This document shows, one piece after another, positions 1-6,047 of a DNA stretch of 8,279 nucleotides (the first letter of the stretch is position 1; the number at the start of each line of letters is the position of its first letter). The notes beneath the pieces are model-generated. The model was not told where the DNA came from and searched no databases. It saw only the letters and a list, made by a program, of their open reading frames with translations. Both the position numbers and the translations under genes were made by a program. Source of the stretch: Deltaproteobacteria bacterium (GTDB lineage: Bacteria > Chloroflexota > Dehalococcoidia > Dehalococcoidales > BS750m-G39); contig JAUWGI010000024.1 of assembly GCA_030606505.1 (NCBI GenBank), forward strand, positions 1 to 8,279, given 5' to 3'.

Positions 1-1443
1 CTGAGCTAAATCTCCGATGAGGAGAGCAACAGTAAGCGGTTTAGCCAAAAGCCCGGAAAAGCGGCGCAGGTTGTCTTCTTCTGAAACTTCACTGGCTGTC
101 CTGGACAAGAGTTCGCTGACGCTGGCAAAATGCTGCTCGGCTAAAATTTCCGTCGGGGCCATGAAAGCACCCTGGTAGCCGCTGGCGGCCGCCGCCAGCA
201 GCGCCGCCGCAGCCACCACCGTCTTGCCGCTGCCAACCTCGCCTTGAAGCAGCCGGGACATGGCTACAGGCTTTTCTAAATCAGATAATAGCTCTTTAAG
301 CACCTTTTGCTGGGCTGGGGTAAGCTCAAAGGGCAGGGATTTAGTAAAGCTTTCCAACAGCGGTTTTTCAACGCTTACCGGGGTGCCCGGCTGGCTCTCC
401 TGCCACTCGTGTTTTCTCCCCAGCACGCCTAACTGAAGCAGAAAAAGCTCGTCGAAGGCGAGGCGAATTCTGGCACCATCTTTGGCGGCTTCGTCTTCAG
501 GGTAGTGCGCCTGAAATATCGCCCGGGGTAACTCAACTAATTTACAGCGTTCCCTTAAATTCGGGGGCAGAAAGTCGGCCACCTGCCCGGCGAAGCGGTC
601 GACCACCCGCTTCATCAGCTTTCTGACCTGCCGGGGCTTGAGTCCCTGCGTCAGCGAATAGAGCGGCACCAGACGCCCGGTATGGACAAGCTCTTTATCC
701 TCTAATAATTCCCACTCCGGCGACTCAAAGACATGGCGGCCGCCGAACAATCTTACCCGGCCGCTTAAAACAACACGGGCATTAGTCGGCAGGCTTTTGG
801 CGATATAGGGGTTATTGAACCAGACTGCCCTGACATTGCCCGTCTCGTCGCCGACGATGGCCTCGGTGCCCCGCCGTCCCCCCAGCATGGTCACCTGCGC
901 CTGCCAGACGTTGGCGGTAATGGTCTGCTCCTCGCCCTCGGTAAGCTCGGAGATATAGTTAGTCCGGCTGTAATCGAGGTGGCGGTGGGGGAAGAAATAG
1001 AGCAAATCCCTGACCGTCTGCACCCCCAGCTTCTTGAACTTGGCCGCCATGGCGGTGCTGATTCCCTGAAGGCTGGTGATGGGCAGGTCTAAAGACTGGC
1101 CATTTACTTTCTGTGTCGCCGCAGGGCGCTTTCGGGGGATAGTAACGCTTTTCTTGGGGGGCGGTTCTTCTTCGGCTTTTTCCTCTTTAGTCGATTCCAG
1201 AAAGGCGAAGATATCGGCTATCCACTTTTGACGCTGTTCCTGATTCAATGAGGCATATTTAGCATCAACCAAACGGAGTTTTTTGAAATTGCTCAAAAGG
1301 CGGGGGGAGGTTATTGATTCCAGTTCCTGCGCCGCCCAGCGGTGCAGGAACTTATCCAGACCGCCGATTACCGCCTTATCGGCATAGCCCTTCTCCCGCT
1401 CCAACTCAAGAACCTTGCGCAGCGGCTCAACCTTCGTTAACAC
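1..1443 (-). CDS. recG: ATP-dependent DNA helicase RecG, N-terminal 481 residues (C-terminus outside window)
   Basis: RecG is a superfamily 2 helicase that remodels stalled replication forks and branch-migrates Holliday junctions. Reading in from a GTG start, residues 1-118 are an extra N-terminal region: a helical part, then a charged Glu/Pro/Lys-rich linker near 84-110. The usual RecG wedge domain follows, opening at about 121 with PITSLQGISTAMAAKFKKLG, and its OB-fold covers roughly 160-240. The motor begins with FELTPAQQK (372-380), Walker A GEVGSGKT (401-408) and motif Ia MAPTEILAEQH (428-438). Motifs II-VI and the C-terminus lie beyond position 1, so this is an edge truncation and not a pseudogene. 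The start was chosen for a GGAG 8 nt upstream; an in-frame GTG at 1459-1461 has no such site. It is 18 nt downstream of the degV stop codon and in the same reading frame, so it is probably the last-transcribed visible gene of the fakA unit. Identification is very secure. Confidence 0.95.
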   Translation of the reverse strand, partial: MLTKVEPLRKVLELEREKGYADKAVIGGLDKFLHRWAAQELESITSPRLLSNFKKLRLVDAKYASLNQEQRQKWIADIFAFLESTKEEKAEEEPPPKKSVTIPRKRPAATQKVNGQSLDLPITSLQGISTAMAAKFKKLGVQTVRDLLYFFPHRHLDYSRTNYISELTEGEEQTITANVWQAQVTMLGGRRGTEAIVGDETGNVRAVWFNNPYIAKSLPTNARVVLSGRVRLFGGRHVFESPEWELLEDKELVHTGRLVPLYSLTQGLKPRQVRKLMKRVVDRFAGQVADFLPPNLRERCKLVELPRAIFQAHYPEDEAAKDGARIRLAFDELFLLQLGVLGRKHEWQESQPGTPVSVEKPLLESFTKSLPFELTPAQQKVLKELLSDLEKPVAMSRLLQGEVGSGKTVVAAAALLAAAASGYQGAFMAPTEILAEQHFASVSELLSRTASEVSEEDNLRRFSGLLAKPLTVALLIGDLAQ

Positions 1444-1451
1444 AGATTGGT

Positions 1452-1455
1452 CTCC
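1452..1455 (-). promoter_or_regulatory. Ribosome binding site for recG
   Basis: GGAG on the minus strand lies 8 nt before GTG at 1443-1441. It favours this GTG over the in-frame GTG at 1461-1459, which directly follows the degV stop codon and has no purine-rich sequence upstream. Confidence 0.6.
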
Positions 1456-1461
1456 ATTCAC

Positions 1462-2412
1462 CTAAGCGGCTAGCCGCGGGCAAGAAAACCTCAACCTTGG
1501 CAGATGTAACGAGGGCAGAGAAATTCTCTTCTTTAAGGGCTTTCCTTCACCAGCCCCTTCCCTGATAGGGCTTACCTTCTCCCTCAAGCCTACAATCAAA
1601 CTCCCCGGACCAGCATGGACGCCCAGCGCCGGCCCCAGTCTTACTATCTGAGGCACTATGTCAGGAAAGAGCGAACCTGCGTACTCGGCCAGTGTTTGAG
1701 CATCGTCAGGGGTGGTGCTATAAACTATAGCTAAATCCTCAATGTGTAAAGCTGAACTTATGAACTCACGGAGTTGGCCTATTCCTTTACTTCGGGTGCG
1801 CGCCATCTTGGCCGGGCGAAGCTCACCATCACGCAGAGTAATTAGAAGCTTCACGTTAAGCATTGATTCTACTGCAGATAGAGCCTTCCCCAGACGCCCA
1901 CCTTTGACCATGTATTTTACAGTATCCAGAAGTGCCAGAGCACGCATCTGGCTAATAGTCTCATGAGCTTTGTCTACCACCTCCTGTAGACTGCATCCGG
2001 CTTCAGCAGCTTTAGCTGCAGCTATGGCAACAAAACCTTGCCACATTGTCACACCTTTAGAATCGATAACTTCAATCCGACGTCCTTTCCCTTCTGCAAT
2101 CTTCTTACCTGCTAACGCAGCCTCACAGACGGCACTGTGCCTGCTGGTGATATGAATGGAAACAATCTCGCCAGTTTCTTGTGCTACTTCCTCATATACC
2201 TTGGCGAAATCTCCCGGTGAGGGGGCTGCAGTAGATGGGTGAATTGGGCTGGTCATCAGTTTATGATAGAATTCATCGCTATCTATATCAACTCCGTCAC
2301 GATAGACTTCGTCACCAAAACGAAGATATACCGGCACCACGGTAATACCCAACTGTTTGGCTTCCTCTTGGGTAATGTCCGAACCGCTGTCAGTAACAAT
2401 CTTAACTGTCAT
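1462..2412 (-). CDS. degV: DegV/FakB family fatty acid-binding protein with an unusual C-terminal tail
   Basis: DegV (FakB) proteins bind a free fatty acid and present its carboxylate to the kinase FakA for phosphorylation. This copy has 316 residues against about 280 for the family. The N-terminal KIVTDSGSD (TDS at 7-9), Thr61 in the STAAPSPGDF segment, Ser93 in SSRHS-like TSRHS, KGGR ending at Arg173, and GVHAGPG with His266 match the positions that contact the acyl carboxylate or phosphoryl group in known FakB proteins. Core homology ends near residue 278 (GLREK). The remaining roughly 38 residues are basic, proline-rich and arise from DNA containing short repeats. Codons are visibly more AT-rich at third positions than in the two neighbouring degV genes and the protein is more diverged, which suggests separate acquisition or an older duplication. 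It starts 5 nt after the preceding degV stop and is followed by recG after 18 nt. The specific ligand cannot be read from sequence. Confidence 0.9.
   Translation of the reverse strand: MTVKIVTDSGSDITQEEAKQLGITVVPVYLRFGDEVYRDGVDIDSDEFYHKLMTSPIHPSTAAPSPGDFAKVYEEVAQETGEIVSIHITSRHSAVCEAALAGKKIAEGKGRRIEVIDSKGVTMWQGFVAIAAAKAAEAGCSLQEVVDKAHETISQMRALALLDTVKYMVKGGRLGKALSAVESMLNVKLLITLRDGELRPAKMARTRSKGIGQLREFISSALHIEDLAIVYSTTPDDAQTLAEYAGSLFPDIVPQIVRLGPALGVHAGPGSLIVGLREKVSPIREGAGEGKPLKKRISLPSLHLPRLRFSCPRLAA
1466..1477. repeat. 12-bp perfect palindrome at the degV/recG junction
   Basis: GCGGCTAGCCGC reads the same on both strands. It encodes part of the last residues of the degV product and ends two bases before that gene's stop codon, just upstream of the recG ribosome binding site. 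With no loop, it is more likely a protein-binding or repeat remnant than a terminator. Function unknown; the palindrome itself is directly visible. Confidence 0.5.
1517..1579. repeat. Cluster of short direct and inverted repeats within the 3' tail of the first degV
   Basis: AGGGCTTTCCTTC (1536-1548) recurs as AGGGCTTACCTTC (1567-1579), 12 of 13 bases identical at a spacing of 31. The stretch also has the dyad AGAGAA-A-TTCTCT (1517-1529) and the inverted repeat CCCT-GAT-AGGG (1560-1570). These sit in the part of the gene that encodes a C-terminal tail absent from the two neighbouring paralogues. This looks like a small intergenic repeat captured into coding sequence, but its copy number elsewhere in the genome cannot be seen here. 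Confidence 0.45.
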
Positions 2413-2417
2413 AGCTA

Positions 2418-3257
2418 TTATTTATCCCCCAGTATCGCCACCAGCAGCAGACCGGGGCCGGTATGGGCGCCGATGACCGGGGTCATCCTGGAGCGATAGA
2501 TGCGCTCTTTGGGAAATACGGCGCCGAGACGTTCCACCAGCGCCTCAGCTTCATCGGGGCAGGCGGTATCGCCTACCGATAGCTCCTCAATGTGAGAATA
2601 GCCGGCGGCAAAATCATATAAGTGGTCTATCGCCTTGGCCCGAGAGCGGGTCCGGCCCGCCGGCTCGACCAGACCGTCCTTCAGGGTGATAAGGGGGTTT
2701 ATCTTGAGCACCGAGCCCAGAAAAGCCTGCGCCCGGCCGATGCGCCCGCCCTTCCTGAGGTATTCCAGGGTATCAAAGGCAGCCAGAAAACCGGCCCGGG
2801 GAATGTTCTTCTGGACTATCGCCATCACCTCATCAAGTTTAGCCCCGTCTTTGGCAGCCTGAGCCGCTCTCATAGCGATAAATCCCTCGGCCATAGTCGC
2901 CGTCATTGAGTCGATTACCTCCACCCGGCACTTCTTACTCATCAGCCCGACGGCCTGTGACGCCACCTCATGGGTGGCGCTGAGCCGAGAGGAAACGGCC
3001 ACCACCACGATGGCATCGGCCTCCTCAGCCAGCCGGTCATAGGCTTTGGCGTAGGCGTCCGGCGGGGGCACCGAGGTAGCCGGAAAGGCCTTACTTGTGG
3101 GCAGCTTTTCATAGAACTGGTCGGGGGTAAGGTCAACGCCGTCGCGGTAGGTCTCGGCGCCGAAGCGGAGCACCAGCGGAATAACGGTAATGCCCAGCTC
3201 CTTGACCACCTCCGGTGGCAGGTCAGCCACGCTATCGGTAACAATCTTAACCGTCAT
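2418..3257 (-). CDS. degV: DegV/FakB family fatty acid-binding protein (second copy)
   Basis: A typical-length DegV protein of 279 residues and a predicted acyl carrier subunit for the FakA kinase encoded upstream. Family landmarks are intact: KIVTDSVAD at the N-terminus, YRDGVDLTPDQFY (38-49), Thr61 in ATSVPPPDAY, SSRLS ending at Ser93, EYLRKGGRIG with Arg172, and GAHTGPG with His265. The Ser-Gln that often follows the Thr in Firmicutes FakB is Ser-Val here, so the pocket entrance may differ. It begins 2 nt after the stop codon of the preceding degV, and its AGGGA ribosome binding site lies inside that gene's last codons, so translational coupling is likely. The protein is clearly closer to the preceding copy than to the following one, as expected of a tandem duplicate. 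DegV family assignment is secure; lipid-carrier function is inferred from homology and the neighbouring kinase. Confidence 0.93.
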   Translation of the reverse strand: MTVKIVTDSVADLPPEVVKELGITVIPLVLRFGAETYRDGVDLTPDQFYEKLPTSKAFPATSVPPPDAYAKAYDRLAEEADAIVVVAVSSRLSATHEVASQAVGLMSKKCRVEVIDSMTATMAEGFIAMRAAQAAKDGAKLDEVMAIVQKNIPRAGFLAAFDTLEYLRKGGRIGRAQAFLGSVLKINPLITLKDGLVEPAGRTRSRAKAIDHLYDFAAGYSHIEELSVGDTACPDEAEALVERLGAVFPKERIYRSRMTPVIGAHTGPGLLLVAILGDK

Positions 3258-3259
3258 TA

Positions 3260-4102
3260 TTAGTCCCTGTCGCCCAGCACCGCCACCCCCAGCACCCGGG
3301 GGCCGACATGCACCCCTACTCCCGGGCTGACCTTGGCACGGTAGATGGTCACATCGGGGAAACGGGACTGGAGCCGCTGGGTCAGCTCGTCGGCTTCATC
3401 GGGGGTGGTGGCATCCTCCACCCCTATCCCGTCAATCCTGGTAAAGCCATCGGCAAATTCATAGAGGTATTCTATTGCCCTGGCGCGGGAGTGCTCCCGG
3501 GCGAAGGGATAGACCTCGCCGTTCCTGATACCTAAAATGGGGCTGATCTTGAGCACCGTGCCCAGGAAGGTCCTGGCCTTGCCGATGCGGCCGCCCCGCC
3601 TCAAATATTCTAAAGTATCGAAAGCCATACGGGTATGCGCCCGGGGGATATTATGGCGGGTTAGCTCCAGAACCTTATCGAGCCTGGCCCCGTCCCTAGC
3701 GGCCCTGGCCGCCGCCATAACTATCAGCCCCTGGGCCAGAATCGTCGACAGGGAATCAACCACCTCTACCCGGCATTTCTTGTTCATCCGCTCCTTGGCC
3801 AGCAGCGCCGTCTCGTAGCTGGCACTGAGGCGGTGGGAGTTGGTAATGACCAGAATGTCCCCGGTCTCCTCGGCCACCTTATCGTAGGCATCGGCGTACC
3901 TGCCCAGCGAGGGCACTATAGTGGTGGGGAAAATCTTGCTTGATGCCAGCTTATCGTAGAACTGCTCAGTGGTGAGGTCAACACCATCGCGGTAGTTTAT
4001 TCTGCCGAAGATAACGTTTATCGGGATTACGGTAATGCCCAGCTCCTGGACGGCTTCGGGGGGTATGTCGCCCAGGCTATCGGTAATAATCTTGACCGTC
4101 AT
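3260..4102 (-). CDS. degV: DegV/FakB family fatty acid-binding protein (third copy, next to fakA)
   Basis: A 280-residue DegV protein, the first of the three to be transcribed after fakA and 13 nt downstream of its stop codon. A GGGTGG ribosome binding site (4110-4115) fills that gap. It has KIITDSLGD, YRDGVDLTTEQFY (38-49), TTIVPSLGRY with Thr61, HRLS ending at Ser93, EYLRRGGRIG with Arg172, and GVHVGPR with His265. The usual Gly after GP is Arg269 here, a change in the otherwise strongly conserved C-terminal H-x-GPG loop that the other two copies keep. Residues 89-92 (NSHR) also depart from the SSR pattern of the second copy. These differences suggest that the three carriers bind different acyl chains or that this one has altered phosphotransfer geometry; neither can be settled from sequence. 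No truncation or frameshift was seen. Confidence 0.93.
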   Translation of the reverse strand: MTVKIITDSLGDIPPEAVQELGITVIPINVIFGRINYRDGVDLTTEQFYDKLASSKIFPTTIVPSLGRYADAYDKVAEETGDILVITNSHRLSASYETALLAKERMNKKCRVEVVDSLSTILAQGLIVMAAARAARDGARLDKVLELTRHNIPRAHTRMAFDTLEYLRRGGRIGKARTFLGTVLKISPILGIRNGEVYPFAREHSRARAIEYLYEFADGFTRIDGIGVEDATTPDEADELTQRLQSRFPDVTIYRAKVSPGVGVHVGPRVLGVAVLGDRD

Positions 4103-4115
4103 AATAAAACCACCC

Positions 4116-5750
4116 TTACTCCACGGAAGCGATATAGTTATAGTGAGGCTGACCGCCCTGGACTACCTCGACCTGAAGCTGGGGATAGCGCTCGCGGACA
4201 GCCGCCGCCACCTGCTCCGCCTCCGCCAGCTTGGTGTCAGCCCCGTAGTAGATGGTGACCACCTCGGCCTCATCGGGATTTACCCTCTCCAGAGCTTGGT
4301 TAAGCACCTCGTCTACTTTATCAGCCACCGCCACCAGGTCTCCATCCAGAAAACCGATGGCCTGTCTCTTCTTGATGTCCAGCCCGCCCAGCCGGGTGGC
4401 CCGCACCGCCCGGGTAACCTCAATCGACCTTACCTCGGAATGCGCCTGGTACATACTCACGGCGTTAGTCTCCAGGTCAGCCTCATAATCAAAAGCCAGG
4501 AGGGCGGCTACGCCCTGGGGAATAGTCTTGGTGGGCACCACGTTAATCTTCTTGCCGGTCAGAGAGGGCACCTGCTCGGCGGTGAGCACGATATTCTTGT
4601 TGTTGGGCAGGATGATAACCTTCTCCGAGGGCACCGCCTCCACCGCCTGCAGCAAGTCCTTGGTGCTGGGATTCATCGTCTGCCCGCCGGGGACGATAAT
4701 CGTCGCCCCCAGGCTGGTAAAAACCTGGCTCAAGCCCTCCCCGGCCACCACCGCCACGATGGCGGTGTCCACCCCCGGCATCCGCTCCTTCTGCATCTCT
4801 AAAAAGTCGCGGTACTGCTCATCCATATTGCGTATATTAATCTGGTGCAGGGTGCCCAGTGGGTTAACGTAGTGCATAATCTCGCCGGGGTCCAGGGTGT
4901 GAATGTGAACCCTGACCGCCGAATCGTCGCCGATGACAATCACCGACTCCCCTCTCTTTTCCAGCCGCTTGCGGAGCTTGTCCGGGTCAATCTCGGCCCC
5001 CTTGATGACGAAATTGGTGCAGTAACCGTAGGGAACCTCGTCCATCGCCCCCACCATCTGGGGAACTTTGGTGGTGAGGGGTATGCTGCTGGCCACCATC
5101 CAGGGACGGCGCAGCTCCAGCTGCTCGGTCTCGCCCTTAAGGTAGTGGAGGGCGCCCTCCAGAATGGTATAGAGACCCTGCCCCCCGGCATCCACCACCC
5201 CGCACTCCTTGAGCACGGGCAGCAGGGTGGGGGTGTTGGCCACCGATTCCCTGGCGGCATCAACGGTGGCCTCCATAACCGAGATTAAATCATTGCTGAC
5301 TTCAGCGGCGTGTTTCTCCGCCGCCTCCGCCGCCTCCCTGATTACGGTGAGAATGGTCCCCTCCACCGGGTTGCTCAGGCCGTTATAAGCCGTCTTGGAC
5401 GCCTTTAGCAGTGCGGTGACCAGGTCGGCGCCGGTCATGGTGTCCTTTTCGTCCAGGCCCTGGGCCATACCGTTCCATATCTGGGACAGGATGACCCCGC
5501 TGTTACCCCTGGCCCCTATCAGCGCCCCCTTAGCTATCGCCCGGGCTACCCCCGAAGCGCTGTTAGCCGCCTGGTAGGATTCCTCTATCGAGGAACGCAT
5601 GGTGAGCAGCATGTTGGTCCCGGTATCGCCATCGGGGACGGGGAAAACATTGAGGGCGTCAACATCGGCGGCGCTCTTTTCCAGCCAGCCGGTGGCGGCT
5701 ACAAACATATCCCGCAAATCTTTACCGCTGATAGCCCTGGCTTCTGCCAT
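4116..5750 (-). CDS. fakA: Fatty acid kinase catalytic subunit FakA (DhaL-type kinase domain, DAK phosphatase family)
   Basis: FakA phosphorylates fatty acids held by FakB/DegV partners, making acyl-phosphate for the PlsX/PlsY route to phospholipids. At 544 residues it is full length (about 550 is usual). The N-terminal DhaL-like kinase domain (about 1-200) has NVFPVPDGDTGTNM (34-47), whose Asp40 and Asp42 are the expected Mg-ATP ligands. It also has GARGNSGVILSQ (79-90) and CGVVDAGGQGL (183-193). The middle domain has GYCTNF with Cys244 and RVHIHT with His282 and His284, matching the Cys-His-His zinc site described for the Staphylococcus aureus enzyme. The C-terminal domain (about 325-544) is the family's DegV-like fold and ends in a conserved HYNYI-type segment. 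The ATG follows GAGGTGAT (5751-5758). Three degV genes directly downstream supply candidate carriers. Older annotations call this family 'dihydroxyacetone kinase phosphatase domain'; the domain order and the degV neighbours favour FakA. Confidence 0.95.
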   Translation of the reverse strand: MAEARAISGKDLRDMFVAATGWLEKSAADVDALNVFPVPDGDTGTNMLLTMRSSIEESYQAANSASGVARAIAKGALIGARGNSGVILSQIWNGMAQGLDEKDTMTGADLVTALLKASKTAYNGLSNPVEGTILTVIREAAEAAEKHAAEVSNDLISVMEATVDAARESVANTPTLLPVLKECGVVDAGGQGLYTILEGALHYLKGETEQLELRRPWMVASSIPLTTKVPQMVGAMDEVPYGYCTNFVIKGAEIDPDKLRKRLEKRGESVIVIGDDSAVRVHIHTLDPGEIMHYVNPLGTLHQINIRNMDEQYRDFLEMQKERMPGVDTAIVAVVAGEGLSQVFTSLGATIIVPGGQTMNPSTKDLLQAVEAVPSEKVIILPNNKNIVLTAEQVPSLTGKKINVVPTKTIPQGVAALLAFDYEADLETNAVSMYQAHSEVRSIEVTRAVRATRLGGLDIKKRQAIGFLDGDLVAVADKVDEVLNQALERVNPDEAEVVTIYYGADTKLAEAEQVAAAVRERYPQLQVEVVQGGQPHYNYIASVE

Positions 5751-5762
5751 ATCACCTCAACC

Positions 5763-5791
5763 TTGCCACCGGGGGCTGGCTGTGTTAATAT
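5763..5791 (+). promoter_or_regulatory. Predicted extended -10 sigma-70 promoter for rpmB
   Basis: TTGCCA (5763-5768, five of six) and TAATAT (5786-5791, four of six) are 17 bp apart. A TGn extended -10 element (TG at 5783-5784) compensates for the weaker -10. Transcription would start near 5798, about 46 nt before the rpmB TTG, and would cross the fakA promoter elements. Predicted from sequence only. Confidence 0.5.
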
Positions 5792-5802
5792 TTATGGACG
5801 AA

Positions 5803-5831
5803 ATTCTACCCTAAATCGGCCCGATAGTCAA
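5803..5831 (-). promoter_or_regulatory. Predicted sigma-70 promoter for the fakA-degV-recG unit
   Basis: On the minus strand, TTGACT (5831-5826) and TAGAAT (5808-5803) each match the vegetative consensus at five of six positions and are exactly 17 bp apart. Transcription would begin near 5796, leaving a leader of about 46 nt before the fakA ATG. The RNA would run back across the rpmB promoter. Predicted from sequence only. Confidence 0.6.
5815..5825. promoter_or_regulatory. Short dyad (ATCGG-C-CCGAT) in the fakA promoter spacer and rpmB leader
   Basis: An 11-bp inverted repeat with a single central base lies between the -35 and -10 of the fakA promoter and inside the presumed rpmB leader. 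Its position would suit a repressor operator acting on fakA. It is short enough to be chance, and no regulator is encoded in the window. Confidence 0.25.
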
Positions 5832-5836
5832 AGGAG
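5831..5836 (+). promoter_or_regulatory. Ribosome binding site for rpmB
   Basis: AAGGAG is a strong Shine-Dalgarno sequence, 7 nt before TTG at 5844. It fixes the start at TTG, because the reading frame stays open further upstream to 5763 and would otherwise permit a longer, implausible protein. It touches the -35 of the opposing fakA promoter. Confidence 0.8.
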
Positions 5837-5843
5837 AAAAACC

Positions 5844-6047
5844 TTGAAGTGCGATATCTGTGGCAAAACGCCTCAATTCGGTCACAACGTGAGCCACTCT
5901 AAACGACATACCAACCGCAAGTGGGTACCCAATATCCACCCGGTTACCATTACCATCGAGGGCAAGCCCAAAAAGATGAACCTCTGTACCCGCTGCCTGC
6001 GCAGCCAGCACAAGCAGGCTAGAGCAAGCTCTCCCTCAGCTCCCTGA
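5844..6047 (+). CDS. rpmB: Large ribosomal subunit protein bL28, four-cysteine zinc form
   Basis: bL28 is a small protein of the 50S ribosomal subunit. The product is 67 residues with a TTG start, within the usual range of about 60-80. It opens MKCDICGKTPQFGHNVSHS, followed by a basic stretch (19-27) and the VTITIEGKPKKMNLCTRCLR segment. Cys3, Cys6, Cys48 and Cys51 form the two CxxC pairs of the zinc-binding (C+) type; bacteria with C- paralogues often use those under zinc limitation. The bL28 core ends near residue 57, and the tail (ASSPSAP) is low complexity. The gene is alone on the plus strand, divergent from fakA across 93 bp and convergent with rpe, which it overlaps by 29 bp. The presumed mRNA leader contains a small dyad that could matter for control, but no known L28 leader motif was recognised. 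Confidence 0.95.
   Translation: MKCDICGKTPQFGHNVSHSKRHTNRKWVPNIHPVTITIEGKPKKMNLCTRCLRSQHKQARASSPSAP

Noticed and set aside
1441..1470. DegV-RecG fusion by stop-codon readthrough
   Set aside because: The two genes share a reading frame and only a TAG and 18 nt separate them, but recG has its own GGAG and GTG. There is no readthrough context to support a fusion; same-frame adjacency occurs by chance one time in three.
1462..4102. Tandem degV copies as an assembly duplication
   Set aside because: The three genes differ throughout in both DNA and protein, including length, motif residues and codon use, so they are true diverged paralogues.
4035..4802. 255-codon open frame on the plus strand antisense to the end of fakA
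   Set aside because: It lies opposite conserved fakA and degV coding sequence, has a Leu/His/Gly-rich composition with no recognisable motif, and has no convincing ribosome binding site. GC-rich third positions on the coding strand commonly leave such open antisense frames.
4940..5263. 107-codon minus-strand frame inside fakA
   Set aside because: It is a +1/-1 frame shadow of conserved fakA sequence, rich in Trp, Pro and Arg, with no motif.
5763..5843. Upstream in-frame extension of rpmB starting from TTG at 5763
   Set aside because: bL28 homology begins with MKCDICGK at 5844, which has AAGGAG at ideal spacing. The 27 extra codons cover the predicted promoters and are not ribosomal-protein-like.
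5751..5843. Riboswitch or structured RNA in the fakA/rpmB spacer
   Set aside because: Only an 11-bp dyad is present. The leaders on each strand would be about 46 nt, too short for known riboswitch classes.
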